Shown: one piece after another, positions 13,585-24,910 of the stretch
Layout: each line of letters starts with the position of its first letter
Numbering within the stretch: position 1 is the stretch's first letter
DNA from: Phyto melanocephala
Lineage: Eukaryota > Arthropoda > Insecta > Diptera > Rhinophoridae
Assembly: GCA_941918925.1 (NCBI GenBank)
Contig: OW799234.1
Location: 135,078,895-135,142,894 of the forward strand
DNA length: 64,000 nucleotides
Direction of reading: 5' to 3'
Translations under genes and position numbers: made by a program
Notes under the pieces: generated by a model
The model's input: only the letters and a program-made list of their open reading frames with translations
Told to the model about the DNA's origin: nothing
Database searches by the model: none

Positions 13585-14403
13585 AAGGGTGGGTCATCTA
13601 TTTGTTTGAATTAAAACGAATCTGGCAATACTTATGCCATTTTATTCTGTCCGCTGAACGAAATGAATCGATTAGAGCTTAGACAACGTTGGGATTTATT
13701 GGAAATTAATTTCTAACACAAAGACAATTGGTCAGAAATTGCACGAAAATTTCGAATAAAGAAATCATATTTTTGGATGAAGCTCATTTTGATCTTGGTG
13801 GGTACGTTAATAAGCAAATTTGCCGTATTTGGCTCTCAGAAAATCCAAACGTAGTCTTGCAGAAACCAATGTACCCATTGCGAGTGACGGTTTGAAGTGG
13901 AGGCATAATTGGCCCATATTTCTGTGAAAATGTGGTCGGTGCAACCATTACAGTCAATGGAGACACCTATCGCACGATGATAACCGATTTCCCTGTGACG
14001 GGATGCTTCAACTTGCCATACATCTCATCCATTTATTACGTACAACTTTAATAACCGTTTAATTAGCTAAAATGGTAATGTTGATTGGCCGCCAAGGAGC
14101 TGCGATTTGACACCGTTGGACTATTTTTAATGGGGCGCCGTTAAGGACATGTGTTACGCAGACAAACCAGATACAAAGCAAACATTCGTGATACCATTGC
14201 CGTGATACAACTCCATACTATCGAAAGAGTGCTCGAAAATTGGTCCTATAAAATAGGGGCCACAGCAGTCATATGAATAAAATAATATTTCATTTCAAAC
14301 TGGAAAAATTGTACTTCACAACATAAAAATAAATTTGGCAAAACTTCAAACCGTTTTTGATCTATTGCATTTTTACATTTAAAATTTTAGATGACTCAAC
14401 CAT
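13585..14403 (+). mobile_element. DD41D-like mariner relic with decayed terminal repeats
   Basis: The left end is TA then AAGGGTGGGTCATCTATTTG. The right end, read on the other strand, starts AATGGTTGAGTCATCTAA next to TA (14404-14405). A damaged transposase lies between: ATG at 13663 (NRLELRQRWDLL, the family N terminus), then the DDE domain in another frame with FLDEAHFDLGGYVNKQICRIW (first catalytic Asp). A TGA follows VTV where relatives continue with Trp, then GGIIGPYFCENVVGATITVNG, and finally WPPRSCDLTPLDYF with the third Asp at about 14115. The second-Asp region is missing and several stops follow. It is internally deleted and dead. The FDLGG sequence links it to the copy at 61130. 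Confidence 0.75.
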
Positions 14404-14462
14404 TACATGCATTTTTGTTAACAAAAACGAAAAAAAAAACACTTAAAAAATTGGCAGATTGT

Positions 14463-15200
14463 CCCTGAAGGAAACCTGGGGGCAAGTGTCTCCAAGTCAC
14501 CAGTTTTGTCGACTATTGTGGTGACTTCTTGGCGACATTGTCAACAAAGTGTCTACACCTTTTTTTCATTTTCTTTGATGAGAAAAAAAATGTATACACA
14601 ATAAATTAGAGTTCTAATTAAATGAAATGATATTTAATGAATTCCTTAATTTTTTTTAATAAAACATCATGTTTTAACAAAAGTTTCATTAACGACGTCT
14701 ATTTCAGAAAAGTATCAAAAGTGTAGACTAGAATTTCTTACATGCACTATGGAATCTCTGGTGACAATGTCTACATATGGTCCTTAAAGAACTACCTACT
14801 CAGTAGTATCAGCGTCAGTAGTAGATTTCCAATTACATGCACATGTTAAATGTCTATAGTAAAAAGCATTGTCGGGGGTATAATAAGTCACTAGTACTGG
14901 TGACTGTGTCAACAGTGGGTCAGTACAGATTCACTACTGACATTTACACCATAAAAGTACCAAAAGTGTAGACTAGAATTTCTTACATGCACTATTGAAT
15001 CTCTGGTGATAATGTCTACATATGGTCCCAAAAGAACTACCTACTCAGTAGTACCAGTGTCAGTAGTAGATTTCCAATGACACGCACATGGTAAATGTCT
15101 ATAATAAAAAAGCATTGTCGGGGGTATAATAAGTCAGTAGTACTGGTGACAGTGTCAATAGTGAATCAGTACTGATTCACTAGTGACATTTCCTACAGGG
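14463..15200. mobile_element. MITE-like repeat with imperfect inverted ends
   Basis: The ends CCCTGAAGGAAA (14463) and TTTCCTACAGGG (ending 15200) are an imperfect inverted pair flanked by TTGT on both sides (14459-14462, 15201-15204). The interior is unlike its surroundings: rich in GTGAC, CAGTAGTACTGG and similar short palindromes, with no reading frame. The superfamily is not clear from the ends or the 4-base duplication. An internal duplication is listed separately. Confidence 0.5.
14711..15199. repeat. Two tandem copies of a ~245-bp unit
   Basis: The block beginning AGTATCAAAAGTGTAGACTA at 14711 recurs at 14956 (AGTACCAAAAGTGTAGACTA) and stays similar to the end of the second unit. Shared landmarks are CTACATATGGTCC, CAGTAGTA and GCATTGTCGGGGGTATAATA. 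The units differ by scattered substitutions. It lies wholly inside the inverted-ended repeat 14463-15200. Confidence 0.85.
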
Positions 15201-15204
15201 TTGT

Positions 15205-17308
15205 TAAGTTTTTATGTAAATTAATGTTTCTAATGGGAATATTTTTGACAAAACAAATTTTTGATTAAATGTATTAAATTTTATTTCAATTCATTTCCTG
15301 CTGATTCTACAAATAAACAAAAATGAATGGTTGTTTAATAAAGTTTTTTTTTAAATTTATTTTATATCAGCGATTATAAGCTAACAATATACTGCTTTTA
15401 CCAAATACAATTCATATGACTCATATTACTTAAAATATATTTGAATATTCGATTGTTTGTCAGCGAAATTTAAACTTTTTTGTACTAATTTTGAAAACTA
15501 TGGGAAATATTTTTTCACTATTAAAAGTGCTTTATTGCGTGTTATTTATTTTGTACAGACATTTTAAATTGTAAAAAAAGAACCGGAAGTTATGGGATAA
15601 CAATACATTTTTTCGGAATCTTTTTGTGCAATAGTCCAAGTTATTTCAATTTAATTAAAACAATAACACTTTTATTCAAACTTTAACTAAGAGAAAAAAT
15701 TATTTTGATTTTTTTTTTAATAAACTGATACTTAATATTGAACTTTTGCCAAATCAAATTCACAGCTACAAATAAGAGTAGAATAATAGATTAAAAGTGA
15801 AAAACAAAAAATAAAAAACTTGTGTAGTGTTTTGTAGAATTTGCATAATTGTTAATTTTAATTTGCCTGAAAATTTCGAAGATTTCTTTTTTTTGTTTTT
15901 TTTTTCAAACTGCTACAGTTAGACTAGATCGACAACAAACACATTCCCTTACAAGTAGTAAAATAAAGAAAGGCATGTATAGACGGTAAAGTCAGACCAT
16001 GTAATACCCTACAAAAAGGTGTATGGAATATAAATCTATTGCTGTGAAATTTAATTGCAGTTAAAACATTAGACAATGTTCATTTCAAATGTTAATAAAT
16101 TCGTAACAGTTGCATAAGGGTTAAGACGACTTTCAAAAGCAGGTATATATCGAACTGAAAATAATAAATAAAATAAAAAAAAAAATTATTTTTATTTTGG
16201 CGTAACTTATTCGTATTATTAGATTAAGTTTCAATACCAATTTTTTTTTATTGGTTTTGCACGTTCCTCAAAGGAGCGAAAGGTAATTTGAAGAAGAAGA
16301 TTTATATGGAATCAAAAGTGCTAATAGAAAAATTAAAAATAAAAAAAAAAAATTAAATAAAAATCTGTCAATGTATTTGCGTTACATGAATGTGTGGGGG
16401 ATATACCTAAAAACACAGCTTACATTTTGGGGCCCTTTTCCATCCCATCTGATGTTTTGTTTGCAGACAGCATGCGGGATGGCACTTCTGTTCATCGGAT
16501 CTTACGATTGTACTGATAGACAATGGTTTGGGATTATTTGTGGTAACACAGGCTTGATTTTTCTATGAAACACAAGCATCTGGTTATCCAGTTAGAAATT
16601 CTGTATAGCGGGAGACTGAGAAAGGAACGTAAGCAAATCAGGATACCGTAAAATACAATACAAGCAACGAATATTTATATACCGATGACAGCAACTGTTA
16701 GATTTCCTTCATCTTCTCCCTTGTGCTATTTATCTTTTGTAATTTTTCCAATTAAGATGTATCGAATACACTAGATACTCCGAAGACGTGAGGTTCTCTC
16801 TTTCTCTTCCTCTTTGTTTTAGTTATCGTCCTAAGATCTACAGTTTGTCCCTTCTTATGTAACAATTAAAGGCCCTCCTAGTACTAGTAAATTGTTAATG
16901 TACAAAATATTTCTGTGCAATTTTATTAAACTACAAATATTTATAAATTAAAAAATTTAAATTGACTAATTTGTTTTAATAGGTTGAACTGTCGATCTGT
17001 TACGAAAAATATAACCCAAAAAGTCTAACCTACACTGCTTCCGTTTGCCCCTACTTAATTTGTTTAAAAAATTTAAATGCTTACATCACTACTTCCGCCA
17101 AGTAGTGAGGAGGTACATAATAACAATGTGTAACCAACTGGAAGCATTTATACATACAACGTATATTTTCTCCATCTTGATTTCATGAGCAACCATTTTG
17201 TTTTTTTTTACCATTCCTTACGTATAATGTATTAAGTTTATTATTTATGTATGTACATGAAAATAATTTTTTGGTAGTTGGGTTTCAAAAATAAATATAT
17301 TGGAAATA
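15205..17308. other. AT-rich stretch, no gene recognised
   Basis: Poly-A/T runs and short frames only. The 65-codon plus-strand frame at 16371-16568 has no recognisable domain or splice context and I do not call it. Confidence 0.5.
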
Positions 17309-17690
17309 TTAAACTATTCTTTGTCCATACTTCCTCACATCTCCATTACAGAAAATTACTGCCTTCTTTACAATATTGTAACTATAATAACGTCTCCCAT
17401 GAGTTGGATTTTCAAGCCATTCGTAAAGTTTTAGCAAAGCTCGTTGGTGGCTGATCTGGAATTGCTTCCATCGTATAAGGAAAAATAGCTGCACTGGACT
17501 TAGTCCATTTACAAAACCAAAAGTAGTCACTATTAAACGAGCTTTGTATGTTCCTTCACAAAAAAAAAAAAATTATTATGAATGCCGGCACACTTTCGAT
17601 GTTGCATATATCCTTATTATGAAGAAGACGCTTGCGGGCCTCCACACGATTTATATTAATAAATTTGCGATTTTGCTGTTGGTCCATATT
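17309..17690 (-). pseudogene. Possible broken coding remnant, unidentified
   Basis: On the minus strand a frame at 17309-17530 reads like real protein (LSPVQLFFLIRWKQFQISHQ, ALLKLYEWLENPTHGRRYY, AVIFCNGDVRKYGQR) and ends at TAA. Just upstream, in a different frame, another protein-like segment starts at an ATG at 17687 (MDQQQNRKFININRVEARK). A homopolymer A-run at 17559-17570 separates them and could be the site of a frameshift. I cannot name the family. The aromatic and basic composition suggests a DNA-binding or transposon protein, but that is a guess. The degenerate repeat next to it hints at transposon context. Confidence 0.25.
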
Positions 17691-17704
17691 GACTTCATGA
17701 AATC

Positions 17705-17988
17705 CTTAATGAAACTGACTCTTTTATGAATTTTGGGCATAATTTCATTTTTGTTGCTGATGGGGTTTATTTCATTAGGGGTTATTTCATTTTCATCATT
17801 GGGCATTATTTCATATGAAATAACTCCCAAATATTGGGGGTTGTTTCGTTTTCGCTTTGGGGTTTATTTCATTCATTTTTCGATGTTATTTCATTCACTG
17901 TTTTTGGGTGTTATTTCCAATTTTTTTGAGGTTTTTTTCATTGGGGATTGTTTCCTGGGCGTTATTTCATTTGGGGGCTTTTCGTGGA
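17705..17988. repeat. Degenerate minisatellite, GGG..TTATTTCATTTT unit
   Basis: About a dozen imperfect units built on TTATTTCATT followed by a G-run (for example GGGGTTTATTTCATT, GGGGTTATTTCATT, GGGCATTATTTCAT), with spacing of roughly 20-30 bases. It generates spurious open frames in two frames. Its right edge touches the MITE at 17989. Confidence 0.6.
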
Positions 17989-18677
17989 GCCTTAATTTTA
18001 AGGGCCGATGTTAATTGTGAACCACACCTAAACGTCAAGTTTTTTTCTGCATTTCATTTGACATTTCTGAGTGCCCCTGTGGACTTGTCAGTAAAGGACA
18101 AGTCAGTTGTGCGGGGGTTGCGGGTTCGATTCCCGCCGGAGACTCTGGAATTGTCTGCTTCTCTTTCTCTTCTATCCTAAATATTTCTATTCTTATTCTA
18201 TTCTTCTCTCTATTAAGGCGTCACAATGGACCGTAATGGTCTCCGAGTGAAGGTGTGAGGGTAACTTTGCACCAGCCTTACCTACCTACCTACCTTTGAC
18301 ATTTCTCAATTTTAATCTAACCTAATTTGAACCATGGAAAGATACACAATAGAGCACTGCGTTAAAGTTATTCACGCTTATGATAATGATATGAAATATT
18401 ATGAATAATAATATTTAAATTTCAGCAAAACAGGTCTGTATGAAATGTGAAAACATCTGTGAATGCCTTCTTAGTTCGTTTAACGGAAAACATTGTCATT
18501 GAAAATTTGGACCATCGGATGGAAGCGAGCCCCTGAGGTGGCAGCGGCCATTTGGCCGAAATTTTCTTCCATACATGAATGAACCATACCAATATTATTA
18601 TAATAAAAAGAAATGACAATAATTTCCTAAATAATTTGTGTTTTATTCAAAATGAAAATCGGCCTTTAACCACCCTT
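17989..18677. mobile_element. TA-flanked MITE (GGGTGGTTAAA family), copy 1, split by a SINE
   Basis: The left end carries TTAATTTTAAGGGCCGATGTT. The right end carries CGGCCTTTAACCACCCTT before TA. The inner sequence matches the MITE copies inside the two large HINEs (blocks GAAGGCATTCACAGA, CATTTGGCC, ACAGGTCTGT and GAAATGTCAAATGAAATGCA in one or other orientation). The outermost left bases have decayed. A SINE with its own target duplication interrupts it at 18057-18306. TA flanks and about 30-bp inverted ends starting AAGGGTGG suggest a non-autonomous mariner relative; this is inference. Confidence 0.7.
18069..18294 (+). mobile_element. tRNA-derived SINE, copy 1 (CCTA-tail type)
   Basis: The head contains an A-box-like TGTGGACTTGTCAG and a perfect B-box region GGGTTCGATTCCCGCC, so it is tRNA-like with a pol III internal promoter. 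A pyrimidine-rich middle (TCTGCTTCTCTTTCTCTTC) follows, then a module containing GGCGTCACAATGGACCGTAA and CTTTGCACCAGCCTT, and a (CCTA)n tail. The 12-bp target duplication TTTGACATTTCT at 18057-18068 and 18295-18306 is perfect. The uninterrupted sequence is present in the other MITE copies, which confirms the insertion boundary. Confidence 0.9.
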
Positions 18678-20557
18678 TATAAAGAACACGATTGCCTCCG
18701 TTTTTTTTACCCGAACAAGTAAGATTTTACAGCTCCTTTTAAGCTTTTTACAACAATTGTTACGTACATATAACATATGTAGCTTTAACGACATTCATTT
18801 CTTAGCACAATGGGCCAATTACCGAAAGAGATTTCACTTAAAAAATTTTGAAAAAAACGATTTCCTTAATAAGTTTTGGTAATAATTGTACCACATAATT
18901 GTCAGTTATGAACATGATGGTATGGTATGATGATATTATAAACTGTGTAAAGGGTATACCAGATTCAGAATAGCCGAAAATAGCGCTTTTAGATGTTTAT
19001 TTTCAAAACGATTTTTGGTTTTTTAAGATAATCAAGGAAAATAGCTAAAAGTTTTTAATTTATCTGTTTGCATTGCGTTGCTTTTAAAAAGTCGATTTCT
19101 TAGAGAATCAACAAAAAAGGAATTTAAAGGAATTTTTCTATTTTATTTCACTTTTCTTACAAACACGTTTGAATTTTTTTTTTTTTTTACAACTTTTGAC
19201 AGGAAAGGTGGTCACACAGTAAGAACATGACATTACGTTGATGCAGTGTATAAAAATTCCAATTTTATTTCATGTAAAAATCATTCTTAGAATATTTTTA
19301 GCAAAAAAAGAACACAAAAACTAAAAAGTTTAAAAGTAAATATAGTTTTTTGTTTTGTTTTATACCATCGAACGACGTGGTTTTAATTGGTTATTCAATA
19401 CCTTTATGGCGTTTTAAGTATTACAAAACATTAACATAAATCTATGGAGCAGTAATCAGGGAACATCATTATGTCAGCTGTAATATATTTATAAATTTTT
19501 ATAATCATATTTGAAGCATATACCAAATTGAGTTCGTATCAGGTTGCTGAGCCAGTGAACGCATAATGAATAATATAAACTTCAAACTACGGTTATTTAA
19601 AAATTTATTTATTTAATTAAAATCAACAGTAATTATTAGGGAACAACTAAAGAGTCATGACATTTTGTAGCGAGAAATAGATGGTAATATTTTTAAATTT
19701 ATTGCTTTATTAACAATTGAAATACAAGTTTGAAATTATTGCAGTCACTTTACATATATTTAAAAGCTCATCGCCAGGGTAAACGAAAAGTGTAACAAAA
19801 TTTGAATTTAAAAATATTGTTATTTTCTTCTATTTATTTATTTATGACAATAACTCTTACTTTTTTTTTCTTCAACTAAAGAACATACATGTGTAGCGTA
19901 AAAGACAACAAATAAAAAAAAAAAAGAAGAGAGCCACTTAAGTTAAAAGTGATGATAACTTATGGCTCAAGTATAATTTTCTATAAAAGGAAAAATTAAA
20001 AAAGCAACACTACTCTGATTGCGAACACAAAAGCTGCTGCAGGAGATAACAAAAGATCTGCAAGAATTTATTATTTTTTTTTTTAAGTTGCCAAACTTTT
20101 CTTGTTGTTTTTATCGGTGTTTTCTTATTTTGTATGCAATAAATATTCAATTTAAGTTCGTCAAGAAAACAAAAAGAGAGAGATTAGGAAACCAAAATAC
20201 TTGTTTACAGACATTGTGGCATCAAACTACAGAGCAGTAAATAACCAAGTGTTATCATGGTTTTTGTTGTTGTTCGATCGTATTTTTCTCCTTACAGTTG
20301 GCGTGTTTCAGTTACAATGATGCATTGTAAACTAACTAACCAACTTTGCAACAAAAACAACTATTAAATAAATAACCAGTGAAATCCTTAAAAACAAGCT
20401 AAACATCCAGTCAACCAACTAACCGACCAACAAAAATAAATGCCATAAAAAAGTGCACGCACAGGCACATACAAACGTATATAAATCATACAAAGCAAAT
20501 CTATATAAACGTCATGGCTGGTTGAATACAATGGCGCCAAGCCAATCAAAACCAAAA
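18678..20557. other. AT-rich stretch, no gene recognised
   Basis: Only a decayed HINE end at about 18940-18992 can be named. The 73-codon frame at 20019-20240 has no recognisable features. Confidence 0.5.
18940..18992 (+). mobile_element. Decayed HINE 3' end
   Basis: GTGTAAAGGGTATACCAGATTC, a mutated hairpin and AATAGCGCTTTTAG resemble the last 50 bases of HINE copies elsewhere in the window. The terminal CTTGTT is lost, and no 5' part is visible. Confidence 0.4.
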
Positions 20558-20559
20558 TA

Positions 20560-21473
20560 AAGGGTGTTTTTTTAAGCCCGATAGAACTTGAAATTGTAAA
20601 AAATAACACAAAAAATTAAATTGTAATCAAAATTTTTTTTTTATTCGAAAGATCAATACGTGACATTAACATTTGAAAATGATTTCGGGCATATAGGCAC
20701 CGCAGCTGTTCTTGACGAAGCGCATTCTGGACGTCCAATTTTGGGCAATTTTTTCGAGCACTGCTGGCCGTATGTCACGAATAACACGAACAATGCTGGC
20801 CTCCAAGGCGTCAATTGTTGCTGGATAATCAGCATAAACCAGTGACTTCACGTAGCCCCACAGGAAATAATCAAATCGCACGACCTTGGAGGCCAATTGA
20901 CAGGTCCATTTCTCGAAATCAACTTATCGCCAAATTTTGATTTCAATAAGTCGATGGTTGCGTTCGCCGTATGGCACGTAGCGCCATCCTGTTGAAACCA
21001 CATCTCCTCCGGATCAATGTCATCCATATTTTCAAACAAAAAATCATTGATCATGGTGCGGTAACGATCTCCATTGACCGTAACGCGAGCTCCGGCCTCA
21101 TTTTTGAAGAAATAAGGTCCGATGATGCCACCAGCGTGAAAACCGCACCAAACGGTGCATTTTTCTGGATGTAATGGAGTCTGTAGGGTCTCTTGTGGAT
21201 TGGTCTCGCTCCATATGCGGCAATTTTGCTTATTAACAAACCCGTTAAGCCAAAAATGCGCCTCATCGCTGAACAAAATTTTTTGATAAAACAACGGACG
21301 TCCAGAATACGCTTCGTCAAGAACAGCCGCGGTGCCCATATGCCCGAAATCATTTTCAAATGTTAATGTCACGTATTGATCTTTCGAATAAAAAAAAGAA
21401 TTTTGATTACAATTTAATTTTTTGTGTTATTTTTTACAATTTCAAGTTCTATCGGGCTTAAAAAAACACCCTT
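20560..21473 (-). mobile_element. DD41D mariner with ~180-bp terminal inverted repeats
   Basis: The element is 914 bp, flanked by TA on both sides (20558-20559, 21474-21475). Its inverted repeats are very long: 20560 to about 20740 match 21294-21473 on the opposite strand with few differences, starting AAGGGTGTTTTTTTAAGCCC. The right repeat contains the start of the truncated transposase frame, so the repeat reaches into coding sequence. A full-length relative would be longer. The whole N-terminal DNA-binding region is missing, which indicates internal deletion followed by conversion or capture of the other end. The near-identity of the repeats suggests recent activity of the family. Confidence 0.85.
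20666..21372 (-). pseudogene. Truncated DD41D (rosa-like) mariner transposase
   Basis: The C-terminal DDE domain of a Tc1/mariner transposase. The first 174 codons (21372-20848) include SDEAHFWLNGFVNKQNCRIW (first catalytic Asp, about residue 36) and VTVNGDRYRTMI. WFQQDGATCHTA carries the second Asp, and the frame continues to WPPRSCD. A small deletion of about 10 bases, judged against the usual spacing of this motif, then shifts the frame, and RFDYFLWGYVKSLVYADYP continues in a second frame (20896-20666) to the normal C terminus MPEIIF. The deletion falls within the segment carrying the third catalytic Asp. Spacing of the last two Asp residues in relatives of this type makes it DD41D. The N-terminal DNA-binding domains are absent. 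Inactive. Confidence 0.85.
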
Positions 21474-21475
21474 TA

Positions 21476-22920
21476 TTTATAACGCAACCATAAATTTTTT
21501 TTTAAATATTGTTTTCTCGGTTGGTGTGAGCTTTTCTCATAAAGTTCAAAAAAGTTTTCTCATGACATTGTTTTTTCCTAAATAGACCAACTAAATTTAT
21601 ATCTTTTTTGAAATTTTGTTTAGATATTGAAAATAACAACTTGGATTTGGAGGATATTCTGTTCAAGTTTTTCGGATTACCTAGAAAGTATTTAAAGAGA
21701 TGTTCAGGGGAAACGGCATAATTCTAAGCTTATGACCAAAATTTTTAAATTTTTAAATATTCGCGTGAAGAATTCTGAACATGAATTTGTAAGATGAGAA
21801 CATCAAAACGTTTTATAAATGTGAGGATTTTTTTCTGTGACCAATTACGCACCTATCGTCCTTAAGATTCGCAAAAACTTTTGTGTTTTCGTGAAATTTG
21901 TTTGCCACAAACACATAAGCAAAAATATAATCAAAACAAGGTGTTTTTGTAAAATAAAGCGGATATTGTGTGCTTCTTTATAAAAGGCAAAAACAAAAAA
22001 CACTGCTTTTACAGGTACAAATAAAAGTTTGCTGATTTTTGATGGTGGGAGAGGTAGAGAAAATAAATTCCAAATTCCTTTTGTTTTTCTCATTCGCACA
22101 TCTGATAATTCGATCTGATAATATATGTAGGTACACGAATTAACATTTCTTTGTCTGAACATAAAAAAAACAATTTTAAAAGAGAATTTTATAAAAATTG
22201 CCAAACTAAAGTTGCAAAGTGTAAGAGCTGTGTCACATAACTATATTGCTCAAAAGGTGGCAATTGTAAGAGAAAAAATTGTTTTTTTTGCAAAACGATT
22301 TGATAAATTTTATGATCTCCCACATATACAGATTTGCAAAAAAAGAAAAAAAGGTTCTTTGTGAAAGAAAACGCACAAAATTCAATATTTCTCATAAGCT
22401 TAGTGTTAAAAAAAACTCAGACAGCACATTGTTAAAGCAGTACTTCAAAACTAAAATGACAGTAGGGTTAGTGAGTGAGAAATAAAAAGAAGAAAGTTAC
22501 GAAACCTAGAAAACATATCAGTTAGAATTTTGATGCAAAGATGGTAAAGTTGGTGCAGTTACAACTTTCTTCGTTATGTTATATGAATTGGTCGAATTTC
22601 GAGCACAAGGCAAATACTCAAATATACTTTTCATATCAACTAAAATTATTGGAAGAAAAATAATTAATTATTAAAAACATGGACATGGGAATATAAAATT
22701 TTTCAATATTCACTAAGTAAGAATTGTAATTGCAAGGAAAATTTTGCTAAATGCCAGTATTGAATACAACATATCTGTGGATTTCAGGGGCAACAACGTA
22801 TGTTTTAAAATCCGTTTAAGATCAAACCATGGTCTACATGTTGAATATAGGTCGTACACATATGCACATTTTTGACAAACATCCTTTAGAAACTATATCC
22901 TATTGAAGATCAAAACAATG
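21476..22920. other. AT-rich stretch, no gene recognised
   Basis: Short frames on both strands at 21845-22485 overlap and shadow each other. None shows a domain. No repeat structure supported. Confidence 0.5.
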
Positions 22921-23122
22921 GTAGGTAGGTAGATAGGTAAGGCTGGTGCAAAGTTACCCTTACACCTTCACCTGGAGATTATGACCGTCCATTGTGACGC
23001 CTTTATAGACAGAAGAATAGAAATAGTTTGAATAGCAGATAAAGAGAAACAGACCAGTCCAGAGTCTCTGGCCGTTATCGAACCCGCAACCTCCAAACTA
23101 CTGACTAGTCCACCGGGTCACC
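22921..23122 (-). mobile_element. tRNA-derived SINE, copy 2 (CCTA-tail type)
   Basis: On the minus strand the order is a tRNA-like head (GGTGGACTAGTCAGTAG, then GGGTTCGATAACGGCC with two B-box mutations), the pyrimidine-rich middle, a module with GGCGTCACAATGGACGGTCA, and a tail of CCTA units (22921-22945 on the plus strand). Same subfamily as 18069-18294. Clear target duplications are not visible, so the insertion is older or was truncated. Confidence 0.8.
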
Positions 23123-23126
23123 CCAT

Positions 23127-24902
23127 GGTATGTAGACTGTAAAGAAATCACCAAACTTGCTTAGAAGACTAAGGTGGTACACAAGTAATCATAAGTTCCT
23201 ACAAACAGAAATATATCGCCCAAAAATGTGTTTCATGTTTGAGAAAATTGTTGGACGAAAAAAAAACTATTTCGTTACAAATGAACATAAAAAAATATGG
23301 AAAGCCTTTGTGTAATTTTTCTTATCCTGGTGTTGTCTGTAAAAACTGCATACAATAGAACACAGCGTTAAAAACGTCATTGAAAATAAAACTGGAGCCG
23401 TGTACATTAGATACAATATAAAAAAATAAAGCAGAAAAATAAAAGTTTTCTTATTATCCTTTTTAGCAACAACTTACAAAAAAAAAAAATGTTTTTTTTG
23501 GGGTTTTGGCAAAGCGCCATAAAGAAAAAACTAAAATTACACACACAAATATATGCCTACTTTTATCTTTTTAATTTTAGGGATTCTAAATATCTCAAAC
23601 ACAACGCCAACAGCTGAGGCCAGTACATTTGTAATTATATTACACACATACACAATAGGCCCATCAAAGGACCCTTTAAAAAAGATGATATTTTTCCTTG
23701 TTGCTTTCTCTTTTGCTTTTCGTTTTATATTATTTCAATTTCAGTTCGTAATTCGTTTATTTCATAAAACAGTTTCTCTACACTTATGAGGAGATGTCAT
23801 GACGTCAGAACTATACTTTTATAAAAATATGCACATGTGTATGTGTAAAAATATAAATATATAAAAAAGTAAACAAATAAAAAAAATAATTTTTAATTTT
23901 TGGTTTTAAGCCAATTTTCTATAATAAATTTGGTTATTTTTATGTTAAACAAGGATGCCTTGAAGTGTAACCACCATTTAATAACCACCGCATTTTTAAG
24001 CATAAAAAAATTGACTAAAAATTAAATATGATTAAACATCCTGCAATGTCGTATGGGTTTCGATCGGGAAGTGATGGTAAAAAAAGCAAATTAAATATTT
24101 ATTCGCTTAAGCTTGCTGTTCTGTATAGGAGAAACAATACGAGAATCGAAATTACTTGTTGTAAGTTTTTCATATAAGCATCCTGACAAAAAATGTCCCT
24201 GTAAGATGACACCAAGGCTTAATGAAATGAAGCTAAAGCTTATCTTTATAATATCTTTTATACCCAGAGTGTCGGTCAATAGCCTCTACTAATAAGTAAT
24301 TTACGAATTGATACGTTGTCCTTTTATCTAAGCTGAACACCATTGGTTTTTTATTTTATTTTTTATTTATTTAATTTAATAAACATAATAATATTTACAG
24401 TTGAGCAACATTTTTAATTTAATTACAAAAATAAAGAAAAATAAAAAAAACATTAAACGTATGCATTTGAGTTTAAAAAATTATTTTATTTCTTATAAAA
24501 AAATTATTCAATAAAATTTGTAAAATTTTTACCCACAATTTTTAATTGAAAAATAAGGCGAGAAAAGCTATTAAAATATAAATATGATTGTGCTGTTAGG
24601 TAGAATTGATAATTTATTGTAGCTAGTGGATTCTTTTTTTATATTTCTCCTTTCGTACCCTATATCCTCCACCTCGAATTTTATACAAATCCATCCAGAA
24701 GTGTTTAAGCAAAATTAGTTCAGGAAGTCGAACAGAAAGACAGACAGAAAAACTAAAAAAAATTGTTTTGTACTCTAAGTCGTACAGCGCCAATAAATAT
24801 TTTTCTCAAATATTTTTTGTACGGATACAGTTCTTCTTACAATTTCTATAAGACATGTTTCTTTCTATTTTTGTATTGTTGTTGTTGTTTTTTTAATACT
24901 TT
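23127..24902. other. AT-rich stretch, no gene recognised
   Basis: No domain-bearing frame. TTTTATACCC at 24256 resembles a HINE start, but nothing downstream supports it. Confidence 0.5.
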
Positions 24903-24910
24903 CTAACACA

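Noticed and set aside
18069..18150. A tRNA gene, from the perfect B box
   Set aside because: It is the head of a SINE with a tail and 12-bp target duplication. It does not fold as a full tRNA with a normal anticodon arm.
17733..18180. Overlapping plus-strand frames of 93 and 107 codons
   Set aside because: They arise from the degenerate TTATTTCATT repeat and run into the MITE and SINE; not a gene.
24250..24270. TTTTATACCC as a HINE start
   Set aside because: None of the conserved inner blocks follow, and the motif is short enough to be chance.
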